Source: Viscum album (Eukaryota; Streptophyta; Magnoliopsida; Santalales; Viscaceae). Taken from it: DNA of 64,000 bases. The position numbers and the translations under genes are program-made. Below the pieces are notes generated by a model. It did not search any database. It saw only the letters and a list, made by a program, of their open reading frames with translations, and had not been told where the DNA came from. The stretch lies in contig OY728130.1 in NCBI GenBank assembly GCA_963277665.1, positions 1,361,136,393 through 1,361,200,392 of the forward strand, given 5' to 3'. Positions 25,701 through 35,350 of the stretch are shown in pieces. Every line of letters starts with the position of its first letter. The first letter of the stretch is position 1.

Positions 25701-26314
25701 TTAATCCTAAGAATTAAATCATGTCAAAAATATTGAATATTTCTAATTAAAATATAATTCCTTATATTATTTATAAATAAATCATAGTTATGTAAATTTA
25801 AGTTCAGGTTGAAAGTATAATGGTACTTTTTAATGAAAATAAATGACAGTTTTACAAAAAATGGTATTTTCACTATTCATTGAAAATATAATCTTTTGAA
25901 AAAAATACCAAAGTTTTACCCTAAGATAGTTTTGATACTATAATTTCATAATTTATATCCTTTTTAAAAAATTAAATATATTAATGTGGTGGAAATTAAT
26001 TACAATATTCACTCACAAACCTATTTTTAAGAAACCTTATTTTTAAAGCATAAACAACATTACTAAAATTTAAAAAATAATTTATTATAAATTAATTAAT
26101 AAATTTTGATAAAATAAAAATATTATACATATATTTATTAAAATTTTTATTCAATTTAAAACACCAATTTAACAACTAATATAAAATAGTAACATTTAAA
26201 ACTTTTAATATTTTATAGTATATAATAATTCACTTAAAGCTCGAAGTTGTGTATTAAGAAAGCTATAGAAATTTTTATTATCATTTTTTTCAAATAAATT
26301 TTCATGGTGTTACA
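22746..26314 (-). repeat. 3' LTR of LARD-2, truncated
   Basis: The 5' terminus is plus-strand ATGGTGTTACA ending at 26314, i.e. TGTAACACCAT, the same start as the 27131 LTRs. It contains the CACTATTCATTG block (25871), a TATA-like site (24566-24575), a donor-like site (24394-24400) and three repeats of about 190 bp (23825, 24015, 24203). The left limit corresponds to the middle of the LARD-1 LTR, so about one third is missing. Confidence 0.65.
23790..24260 (-). repeat. LTR-internal tandem repeat, period about 190 bp, three copies (LARD-2)
   Basis: Cores lie at about 23825, 24015 and 24203, spaced 190 and 188 bp. The copy at 24181-24245 keeps GTGGAGGTGGTAGTCC and CACGAGCGATATTTTC, close to the young copy at 28660-28720. 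The copy at 23992 has the same frame with most CpG changed to TpG or CpA. Confidence 0.7.
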
Positions 26315-26328
26315 TTCTACCCCATTAA
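26315..26328 (-). other. Polypurine tract of LARD-2
   Basis: The minus strand reads TTAATGGGGTAGAA directly before TGTAACACC. The last eight bases, GGGTAGAA, are identical to the tract of the 27131 element, which supports a common replication lineage. Confidence 0.65.
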
Positions 26329-27130
26329 ATATAATTTTCCATCAAAATTTTAATTTACGCTTAGTAGAATTAGTATATCATGAAATAGTAATAAAATATG
26401 ATATAAATTCTATCATGGTAACTAATTTCAATATCACTGTTAGGATACATTTTATTTTCTATTTAATTATATCTAAAACTGAGTATTAAAAATTTAAAGA
26501 AAAATGGGTTTCCAAAAACATAACATTATAGTTGAGTGATACTTTCTTCATAAGACTCAATAGGTTAATCTTCAACTTACATGAGTTGAGGAAATCATTT
26601 ACCACTAACATGGAGAATAAGATATAACATACTTTCTTGATTTATTTCCATTTTATAGATATAATATCATCCTTTGGTTGTGATTTTATATATATCATCT
26701 ATTAATATAAAAATTAATATTAAAGATTATTTTTTCACTCCAAAATCACTAAAATTATCATTTAATGGGTTATAACATCCGTAAAATAAAAGAAGTCATT
26801 CATTTTATCTCTAGAAGTTTTCCAAAAAATGGTTAAAAATAGTTAACTAATATGGATAAATCATAATATATTGAAATTATACATTAATCTATAAAATAAT
26901 AACAATAACACCAATATTTTAACTTAAACCATTCCATAAGTAGTTAACCATAATACTCCTCCAAAATATGTCTCATGAAATTTATAACCAAAATATCTGA
27001 AATATTTGATCACATATTTTTTACAAGATCATATTTAGTATTTATCCCCCCAAAAATAAAGTATCTCATTATATCACATACCAAACAAAATAATACTATG
27101 ATAATATGTTCTTTGAAAAAATGTTAATCA
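26329..27130 (-). other. LARD-2 interior, left part
   Basis: AT-rich, with no protein remnant. It is cut at 27130 by the insertion of the chromovirus and continues at 38554. Confidence 0.55.
27126..27130. other. Target site duplication, left copy (AATCA)
   Basis: AATCA lies directly before the LTR start and again at 38554-38558 directly after the 3' LTR. A 5-bp duplication is usual for Ty3/gypsy integrases. Confidence 0.9.
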
Positions 27131-28131
27131 TGTAACACCCCAAGCTTCCACTGTATGTTTCCCTTCGAATAATGCAATAGCGTGTGTTGTACGCAACCTC
27201 GAGCTCTAACACACACCACAACTAACTAAACTAGCCGTTGTGAATAGTAATACCTACCTTTTGAAATTTTATAAATTTTATTTATCAAAATGGACTTAAT
27301 TTTTGGATTCGGAATATCAATTATAGCTTAGGGTGAAATTTTGGCCTTATTCTGAAAAACTTCAATCTTTGATGAATAGTGAAACCACTAAGTGGTTGTT
27401 AAAAACTGATTTTTCATTAAAATGAAATATTACCACTTCTGTGATTTGATTTTCAAAAATCCGACATACATGGTTGTCATTAAGAAGTAAAATGTGGTTC
27501 AATGAGATTAAAATAATTTTTTGGTGAATAGTAACTTTTAAGTTCTTAATCGCGATTAGAGGTGATTAGTGTAGTTTAAGGTAAAAATAATGTTTTAATA
27601 ATATGAGATGAGCTTGACACTTGTCCTACTCCTATTGGATGAGTAATGGCCGACCAAGACAACCCATGGGTCAACTTGGGGACCCCATGGAGCCACTTTA
27701 GTTGGAAAATGACATTAATATATATTTATTTAATGTTAAAATTAAATTGACACAAACATGAGTTGTTTTAATAAAATAGTTTTTAAGTGGGGTTACACAG
27801 ATCCAAATATTGACTATAAATATTCATTAGAAATCTAAAAAGATTTCCTACATCATAGTATTTTTTTTATAATTTTTAGACATTAAATAAATTAAATTAT
27901 TTATGACATCATTATAATGCAGCGATGACCTCATTATTTAACGATTTTAATAAAATGAGAAGATAATGCAAAATCCAAGGATTACACTTGTCCAAAGCCT
28001 ATTGGATGAGGATATTTCGAACCCTTATCACCTTATACACTAATTATATATGTGTGGGACCTTTTGAATCCGAAAAGCATTGTATAATAATGTAACATTT
28101 CAATCTTTCCAAAAGAGCCCCTCCTCTCCTC

Positions 28132-28139
28132 TTATAAAA
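28132..28139 (+). promoter_or_regulatory. TATA box of the 5' LTR
   Basis: TTATAAAA lies in a pyrimidine-rich context (CTCCTCTCCTC before, GGCCCCCACC after). It is the best core promoter candidate in the LTR. Transcription would start about 30 bases downstream. The same box is at 36352-36359 in the 3' LTR, and related boxes occur in the LARD LTRs. Confidence 0.65.
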
Positions 28140-28299
28140 GGCCCCCACCTCTACCACCTTATTCACACTTCCAAGCCTTTTGGTTCGGCCAACCTCTGCC
28201 CAAATACTCTCCCAACTTCTCTCCCTTCATCCTAGAAGCTTTACTTTAGTCCGAAAGCCATCCTAAGGAGTCCTTTTGATCAAATCAAAAGGAAGAACC

Positions 28300-28316
28300 C
28301 GAAGAAGAGGTAACAT
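28300..28316 (+). promoter_or_regulatory. Splice-donor-like site 1 in the LTR leader
   Basis: GAAGAAGAG/GTAACATT fits a plant 5' splice site with an exon-like purine stretch before it. The same GAGGTAAC..T core is kept at 36530 and, on the minus strand, at 5579-5585, 9984-9990 (as GAGGTAATAT) and 24394-24400. No transcript is available, so splicing is inferred. Confidence 0.4.
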
Positions 28317-28459
28317 TTTCATCACCCTCTTTCATGTTTCTTTCTTCTCCCACTCCCTCTTTGTTTATTATTTCAATTCTAAAATTATAACTCCAGTATC
28401 TTCTATATACTGTGATGTTATTATAAATATGGAACAACCATATTCAGTATTCTACCCAT

Positions 28460-28720
28460 CATTTGAGTGACATGTCACCATACGTGCGTACGTACGGCTT
28501 ACCGTCTCCACGTTGTGGTGTAATTGTTATTCAATATATTATTATTTAGATGGGTATAATAATGATATGTAATTCATGTAAATAATAAATATAACATGAT
28601 AATGATTCTGTATATATGATATACTATCCAATTATATATTATTTTAATATCAAAATAATGATATTGTCGCTCGTGCGTACGTACGGACTACCGTCTCCAC
28701 GAACGCGATGAGATTCATTC
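28460..28720 (+). repeat. CpG-rich LTR repeat, two copies 189 bp apart
   Basis: The core CGTGCGTACGTACGG begins at 28483 and at 28672. Each core is followed by CTACCGTCTCCACG or CTTACCGTCTCCACG. The same pair is in the 3' LTR at 36703 and 36892. In a window where CpG is scarce, each motif holds many CpG sites. CGTACGTACG is self-complementary. Function unknown; possibilities are a regulatory-protein site or an RNA leader element. Confidence 0.85.
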
Positions 28721-28984
28721 TCCGTCGTATCCATTCAAGTATAATTATCATTTGATGATTTAAAAATAATGTTTAAGGACATGATATCATTCTGGATATG
28801 AATAAGATACAACCTATCCATGAAAAACATGACTTACGTAACAAAACATATAAAAGAAAACGAGTAAGTTAACACCCGAAACAACGATAAATCTAAGATA
28901 TTGTTAACAAAGCAATGTTAAAAGATCATATATGATATCATATGAATGTATATGATTCTTGTATAATTTAATAACAATTATTTC

Positions 28985-29045
28985 ACCATTATACAGGAGG
29001 TTAACCTACCCCAACCAAGGAAAAGTACAAGGTAAGGGTTTACTT
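28985..29045 (+). promoter_or_regulatory. Acceptor-like site and splice-donor-like site 2
   Basis: CACCATTATACAG/GAGG (ending 28996) is followed 35 bases later by ACAAG/GTAAGGG (29032), like a tiny exon. The donor core GGTAAGGG is kept on the minus strand at 4668-4677, 9050-9057 and 41943-41950. The acceptor AG is not kept in those copies. Inference only. Confidence 0.35.
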
Positions 29046-30082
29046 CACAACCTCTTCATTATCCAAGGTTGTTTATACATAATTATATACTGGGACCTCG
29101 TTATCATCCACATCCATGTTTCTTAAAAATGTCTTTCAAAACATTTTTACTATTAAATGGAAAATGTGTTAAAGTCATTTACACCCTTATACATTTTTGA
29201 AAGGAATCTTACCGTCGTTTTTCAAACAATGTACTTTTTGACCTCTTTGACAAATTTAAGGTAAGAATGTTTTTTTAACTTATACGGCGGGTGCGGCTAT
29301 TTTCCGCCATTATAACTTCGTCGAAGCTTCCCTAACAAGCTTATAAGAATATCTTCAAAGTAAATGTATTATTTTATAATTATGGGACTTTTAAATGATT
29401 TCAAAAAGGAGAGATATTACTCTCAAATAGCTTTGATTTCATCCATGTCAACATCCTTTGATGGGTTTTAAGTTTAATTGAAATTGATTTATGATACAAA
29501 ACTTCCATTGAACATTTTGTGAAATATTTGACTGTGGATGTGTTATTTTTATACCATCCATAGCTTATGGAGAAATTGTTGACATTTCGTATGCTAGTTT
29601 TAATACGAATATTTATGTTATGTTTAAACCTATTCATATGAGGAATGTATTGGACTTAATATGTGACGGGTGGAGCCCGCTATAGCTCCTCGATGCATCG
29701 GTAGGTCGCATGAGACAACTAGATGTGGAATTGGCCGAGGACCTTTCCCAATTTGATTTATGGTTTTGGCCGAGGCCTTAATCATTTTAGACGTCTTGGC
29801 CGAGGCCTTGACAAAGTGTTTCAGAATGTCTGGCATTATACATTCCCTCATTATGAAAGTGGTTATTGATATTTCATGTGATTATTCATCTAGTAGAATA
29901 TCCATCTGAGCAAGTAATGGCATTATTTTATTTTACTTTTTCCATATTATGCTGAAGTTCAAGTTCAATAAGGCTTTTGTTTTAGTTATACATTTCCTTA
30001 AATGCTTATGTTTTCTTATAAAAGCTTCCGCAATATTGTTATCCTTACTCTGCATCTGAGCTCACCCCTTTCAATGTTTTAA

Positions 30083-30092
30083 TATTTTCCAG
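30083..30092 (+). promoter_or_regulatory. Splice-acceptor-like site near the LTR 3' end
   Basis: TATTTTCCAG precedes GATGTGAAGAAG. In LARD-2 the counterpart (40380-40400, minus) reads TTTTCCTAG before GATATGAAG, so the YAG is conserved. In LARD-1 (2540-2556) it is lost. Confidence 0.35.
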
Positions 30093-30332
30093 GATGTGAA
30101 GAAGTGTATTATGACTGACTTGCAAGAATAGTCAGTGAGGATATGAGTGTGGACTATGAAGACCATGTTATTGTAGTTTGTTTACTTTTTGATGTAATGA
30201 AAGACTTATAAATGTATCTAATGTTTCCAAGGCTACTAAACTAATCGGTCTTTCGAGACTTGATCTTTTGTGATCATGCCAATGTTACGAAGTAATGCAC
30301 TGACTCTGGGTAGCTGGGGTCGGGGCGTTACA

Positions 30333-30350
30333 GTTGGTATCAGAGGCAGT
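30333..30350 (+). other. Primer binding site of the Tekay-like element
   Basis: GTTGGTATCAGAGGCAG directly follows the 5' LTR. TGGTATCAGAG is complementary to the 3' end of plant initiator-methionine tRNA, the common primer of this superfamily. Confidence 0.9.
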
Positions 30351-30832
30351 TTAGTACTAACCTTGTAAGCTAGATTTAGATAAACTCTGATTAGAGCACA
30401 TATCCCGAAGATAGACTTTGAGGATTAGTATAGAAGAACTTCCTAGAATTTTGATATTGTAGAGATGTTGTGAGTTTTCTGAGAAATACATCCCTGTCTG
30501 GATACGAGCAGGTAGAGGCGGCTCTAGCACAGATGTACCTAGGGGTAAAACCTGAAAACACCGCTTTGAGCTAGACTCGAACGGGAACTGGTGCACGACA
30601 ACGGGCCTTGCTGCACTCTTGGTTAAGACACTCCCGGGGGATATGCTTTGGATAATTCCCATTTTCTTTACAAACCACTATGAAGGGTTACGAGTATATA
30701 CTTCCTCAAAGAAAACATTTTTATAATTATGGATTATATCCATAATTAGTTCAATTTATGTTAAGTGTTTTACAAGTATGGAATTATGTATTTTGATTCA
30801 TGAACTAATCTAGTTTATGCCATTATTTAGAA
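30351..30832 (+). other. Untranslated leader between PBS and gag
   Basis: About 480 bases with no open frame of note. The first 230 bases align by eye with the interiors of LARD-1 (2312 leftwards) and LARD-2 (around 39340 leftwards) on the minus strand. The shared blocks are AGTTTAGTA, GGATTAGTATAGAA, CTAGAATTTTG and GAAATACATC/GAAAATACATC. The leader is where packaging and dimerisation signals of LTR elements usually lie, so the shared part is a candidate cis signal. Confidence 0.65.
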
Positions 30833-31264
30833 ATGACGCCTAGTGGAAGGAATGGAAACCGTATCAATGCACGCACTCCGTGTAGGGATTTCCCTCCTGC
30901 TCAGGATAATTATGGTGGAGCTAGTGATACAACTGGTGCCGATCAGCTTCTCACCGTACTGGGACAACTCACGCAGGTTATGAATAACAACCTTACTCGT
31001 ATGGAGCACCCTGATCCGCAACGTGGAGGATCAATGCTAGACCGTTTCATGAGGCAACAACCACCAACCTTCAATGGGAGTACATATCCTATAGTAGCTG
31101 AGCAATGGATAAATTCCTTAGAGAAAATATTCCATGCCTTGGGGAGTAGTGAAAGGGAGAATGTTGTCATGGCAGTTTACCGCCTCACTGGAGATGCCGA
31201 TCAATGGTGGTCACTAATTCAAAACACAAAGGAAGATGATGAATTAACAAACATGGAATGGTAG
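30833..31264 (+). pseudogene. gag: gag, N-terminal part, ended by a stop codon
   Basis: This is the first segment of one gag-pol frame that runs in phase from 30833 to 35305. It encodes residues 1-143 and ends at a TAG (31262-31264) directly after a Trp codon. The reading then goes on in the same frame with the usual capsid motif ending in EKYFP. The segment has the low-complexity start and the region PTFNGSTYPIVAEQWINSL typical of the retrotransposon gag domain. Gag forms the virus-like particle in the cytoplasm. ATG 30833 is the first in-frame start after the leader. The stop looks like one point mutation, with no frameshift. Confidence 0.85.
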
Positions 31265-32344
31265 GAGTTCAAAGAGTTGTTCTTAGAAAAATACTTTCCT
31301 CGAGACCATCGAGCGGATATGGAAAGGCAATTTCTGAGTCTGAGGCAGAAGGAGGATGAGAATGTCGTAAAGTATGAGGCTAACTTTACAAGGTTAACAG
31401 GGTATGCTGCAGATTACATACGTAACCCAAGAAGTAAGACTGATCGTTTCTTTGATGGGTTGAAACCATTTCTCTGTCAAGCTTTAGTATCACAAACCTT
31501 CTCTTCATACGAAGGTATTGTCTCGTGCGCTATCAAGACGGAAAAGGAATTCTCTAAGTCTTATGACTTTAAATCAAAGCAAGATAAGAAGAGATCCGCT
31601 GGAAACTCTGGGAAAGGAAATAAGGAAACAGGGAAGAACGGTAGAAATGAATTTCCACCCTGTGATAATTGCGGTAGGAAGCACCCTGGTGCCTGTCTAA
31701 AAGGAAAAGGAGTATGTTACAAGTGTGGTGAAAAAGGCCACCAAGCTCATGAATGCAAGGGAAAGAAAGCGGTTGTCAACGTGGAATGCTATAATTGTAG
31801 AGAGAAGGGAAATTATGAAAATGAATGTCCTAAGCGTCAGGGGAACTTACCTCAGAAGAGGCCAAGGGATCAGGGCCAGGCTTATGCTATCACTACTGCT
31901 GAGGTGGAAGCTCTGAAAGACGTGGTGGCAGGTAATTTAATGATTTCCTCAAGTTTAGCAAATGCATTATTTGATTCTGGATCATCGCATTGTTTCATAT
32001 CTTCCCAGTTTTCTAAGAAAATTAGATATTTCCAATTTGATTTAACAAGGGAGTTGTCGGTCAAAACCCCTAAGGGAAGTATTTTTGTAACAAAGTTTTG
32101 TCGATTAGTTCCCATTAGAGCACCTAAATGTTCTTTACCTGCTGATCTCATCATCATACCCATGATTGAATTTGATATCATCCTCGGTATGGATTGGCTT
32201 TCGGACCATGATGCAAAAATTTATTGTAAGAAGAAAGAGGATACGATTCTTGATGATGATGATAAGGAACACCTTATCTTTAGAGCCGAATCGTCGCCAC
32301 ATAATTCTTATCTAGATCCACCCCCAGTAGCTCAACTGAATTAA
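31265..32344 (+). pseudogene. gag-pol: gag C-terminal part with zinc knuckles, and aspartic protease
   Basis: This is the second segment of the common frame. The capsid part (KYEANFTRLTGYAADYI) is followed by three knuckles: CDNCGRKHPGAC (about 31660-31697), CYKCGEKGHQAHEC (31716-31757) and CYNCREKGNYENEC (31788-31829). The second has the full CCHC set. The third has Asn where His is expected and would bind zinc poorly. Zinc knuckles bind the genomic RNA. The protease follows with the active-site triplet in LFDSGSSHCFIS (about 31970-32005) and the flap-side motif IILGMDWLSDHDA. A TAA (32342-32344) ends the segment. Two more stops, TAG 32519-32521 and TAA 32558-32560, lie in the same frame before the RT domain. 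Confidence 0.85.
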
Positions 32345-32581
32345 ATTATTGGGGAGGAAGAGAAGGAAATTACTGAGGGTGAGGAAATGAATATTCAAAT
32401 AGAGGATGTACCTATTGTGAGAGAATATGTTGATGTGTTTCCGGAAGATTTACCTGGACATTCTCCAGAACGAGAAGTTGAGTTTTCCATTGATTTAATT
32501 CCTGGATCAAGGCCCATATAGAAGACCCCTTATAGAATGGCCACTGTGGAATTAGTTTAACTAAAGAAACAACTAGAGGAA

Positions 32582-33502
32582 TTGAGTAATAAGGGATTTA
32601 TTCGCCCTAGTGTTTCTCCTTGGGGAGCCCCTGTTCTTTTTGTTAAGAAGAAAGATGGATCTATGAGGTTGTGCATTGACTATAGGGAGATCAATTCTAT
32701 AACAATAAAGAACAAGTATCCCCTACCTCGCATTGATGATTTGTTTGACCAACTGCATGGAGCTCAATACTTTTCAAAGATTGACCTTTGGTCTGGATAC
32801 CATCAGTTGTGTGTGAAGAAGGAAGACGTTCCAAAGACAGCATTTCGAACAAGGTACGGGCATTACGAGTTTACAGTAATGCCTTTTGGATTGACTAATT
32901 CACCCTCTGTTTTCATGGATCTAATGAATAGAGTTTTCAAGGAATATCTTGATGACTTTGTAGTGGTATTTATTGATGATATCTTGGTATACTCCAAAAG
33001 CCACGAAGATCATGAAAATTACTTACGCATTATCTTGAAGACTCTTAGAAGACATGAATTATATGGGAAATTTAGCAAGTGTGAATTATGGCTTCATGAG
33101 ATTTCTTTTCTTGGCCATATTGTCTCTAAGGATGGAATTTCCGTTTATCCTTCTAAAACCAAGGCAATCCAAGAATGGCCAGCACCGACAAGTATAACTG
33201 AGGTACGCAGTTTTATTGGTTTAGCAGGTTATTATCGACGTTTCGTCCAGAATTTTGCCAGATTGGCTAACCCATTGACAAAGCTCACACGTAAAGGGAT
33301 TAAATTTGTCTGGACAAAAGAGTGTGAAGAATGTTTTGAAGAACTAAAGAGAAGATTAGTCAATGCCCCTGTATTGACTCTACCATCGGGGAATGATGGG
33401 TTTGTTATTTATAGTGATGCATCGAAGAAAGGACTCGGTTGTGTCCTTATGCAGAATGATAAGGTCATTGCCTATGCATCACGACAGCTAAAAATTCATT
33501 AG
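32582..33502 (+). pseudogene. pol: Reverse transcriptase and start of RNase H
   Basis: This is the third segment of the common frame. It begins inside the RT palm ([20 protein letters not shown]). The motifs [40 protein letters not shown] and FIDDILVYS follow. The catalytic aspartates of the FIDD box (about 32970-32981) are intact. The connection and thumb motif [11 protein letters not shown] and the start of RNase H ([18 protein letters not shown]) complete it. It ends at a TAG (33500-33502) inside RNase H. RT copies the element RNA into DNA using the tRNA primer at 30333. All catalytic motifs are present, so only the stops silence it. Confidence 0.92.
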
Positions 33503-33538
33503 AAAAACTATCCTACTCATGATCTTGAGTTAGCAGCT

Positions 33539-35305
33539 GTGATCTTTGCTTTAAATATATGGAGACATTACCTCTATGGTGAAAAATGTGAGATTTATAC
33601 TGATCACAAGAGTTTGAAGTATATTTTCACACAAAAAGAACTCAACATGAGGCAAAGGCGATGGCTTGAACTACTCAAGGATTATGATTGCACGATACAT
33701 TACCACCCGAGGAAGGCAAACAAGGTGGCAGATGCTTTGTGTAGAAAAGACCATGGAGTTTTGAATGTGATGAGAATTGAAAGGGATCCAATTTTCTTGG
33801 ATCTAGTGAAGATGGACATGGGAATAACTAGGGAAGGTGAAACATCAATGCTTTTTCAAATGGTTGCGAAACCATCATTACTAGAAAGGATTAAGAGTTC
33901 TCAGACCAATGATGAAGAATTTCAGAAGAAGATTAAAGGTGTGAATGATGGAAGATTGAGGGACTTTGTGTATAAGGATGGAATTTTGAAATTCGGGAAG
34001 AGACTTTGTGTTCCCGATATACCTGATCTAAAAAGGGAATTGCTGGATGATGCTCATAGTTCCAACTTCTCTATACACCCTGGGAGCACCAAAATGTATA
34101 GAGATTTGAAGGAACATTTTTGGTGGGACAATATGAAGAGGGAGATTTCTGATTTTGTGTCGAGGTGTATGGTTTGTCAACAAGTGAAAGCTGGAAGGCA
34201 ACATCCTGGTGGAGTATTGCAACCTCTTCCCATACCTGAGTGGAAATGGGATAATATTACGATGGACTTTGTCATGGGACTACCAAAGACTCCTAGAAGG
34301 AATGATGCAATATGGGTCATTGTTGATCGACTTACTAAGTCAGCACATTTTCAGGCTATACGGGAGGATCTACCACTTGAACGTCTAGCAAGACTATATA
34401 TTAATGAAGTTGTAAGACTTCATGGAGTACCCCTATCGATTGTTTCTGATCGTGATCCTCGTTTTACTTCAATATTCTGGAAAAGTTTTCAAAAGGCCTT
34501 GGATACTGAACTTCGTTTGAGCACTTCCTATCACCCTCAAACAGATGGACAATCAGAACGGACTATTCAAACCTTAGAAGACATGTTGAGATCATGCTCT
34601 CTTGACTTTCAGGGTATGTGGGATCAATATTTACCACTGGTAGAAATTTCCTATAACAATAGCTTCCATTCGAGTATTCAGATGGCACCATATGAAGCGT
34701 TATATGGAAAGAGATGTCGTACACCAACCTGTTGGGATGACGTTGGTGAAAGAAAACTTGTTGGCCCAGAACTGGTGGAGGAAACAGTGGAAAAGGTGAA
34801 AGTAATCCAAAATCACATCAAAGCAGCTCAAAGTAGGCAGAAGAGCTATGCCGATAATCGAAGGAAGGATTTGGAATTTCAAGTCGGTGATCATGTTTTC
34901 CTGAAGGTATCTCCATGGAAGGGAGTCATACGTTTTAGTAAGAAAGGTAAATTGAGTCCCAGGTACATCGGACCTTTCGAAATTCTAGAACGAATTGGGG
35001 CTGTAGCTTACCGATTGGCAATGCCGCCAAGTCTCTCCAAAGTTCACGATGTGTTCCACGTATCTCTGTTGAGGAAAAACATACCTGACCCAACGCATGT
35101 ACTCACCTATGAGGAATTAGAACTGGAACCCGATCTTTCCTATTGTGAAGATCCCGTTGGGATTCTTGATGTGAGGGAACAGGTGCTGAGAAACTGGACG
35201 ACTCGTCTGGTGAAGGTTTTGTGGAGAAATCATAAAATGGAAGAGGCAACGTGGGAACCTGAGGAATTTATGATGAAAAACCACCCGAGTCTTTTTATGC
35301 AGTAA
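33539..35305 (+). pseudogene. pol: RNase H end, integrase and chromodomain
   Basis: This is the last segment of the common frame, in phase with the RT segment. RNase H continues through [13 protein letters not shown] and [13 protein letters not shown]. Integrase has a zinc-binding region with His at about 34050 and 34078 and the pair CMVC (34168). The catalytic core keeps Asp in TMDFVMGLP (about 34264), Asp in IVSDRDPRF (34447) and Glu in [11 protein letters not shown] (34556). The GPF/Y module is [10 protein letters not shown] (34970). The C-terminus (about 35150-35290) is chromodomain-like ([30 protein letters not shown]), the tethering module of chromoviruses that steers insertion to certain chromatin. 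It ends at TAA 35303-35305. Confidence 0.92.
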
Positions 35306-35336
35306 TACCCTAGAAATTGCGAGGACGCAATTATTT

Positions 35337-35350
35337 GAAGGAGGGTAGAA
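35337..35350 (+). other. Polypurine tract of the Tekay-like element
   Basis: GAAGGAGGGTAGAA lies directly before the 3' LTR and would prime plus-strand DNA synthesis. It is the reference for the two older tracts at 774 and 26315. Confidence 0.85.

Larger units (their letters stand above)
27131..30332 (+). repeat. 5' LTR of the Tekay-like element
   Basis: It starts TGTAACACCCC and ends GGGGCGTTACA. Landmarks in order are: a partial dyad GCGTGTGTTGTACGC (27180-27194); a TATA box (28132-28139); a donor-like site (28310); two CpG-rich motifs 189 bp apart (28475, 28660); acceptor-like TTATACAG (28989-28996); donor-like sites at 29032 and 29261; and acceptor-like TATTTTCCAG (30083-30092). The LTR drives transcription, and all these landmarks recur at +8,220 in the 3' LTR. 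Confidence 0.95.

Noticed and set aside
27131..30332. The GT and AG signals in the LTR as exons of a host gene
   Set aside because: They lie inside LTRs present twice at offset 8,220 and in related elements, so any splicing would belong to the retroelement RNA.
30357..30662. 101-codon minus-strand frame in the chromovirus leader
   Set aside because: It is antisense to the leader, has no recognisable domain, and is not kept in the related LARD leaders.
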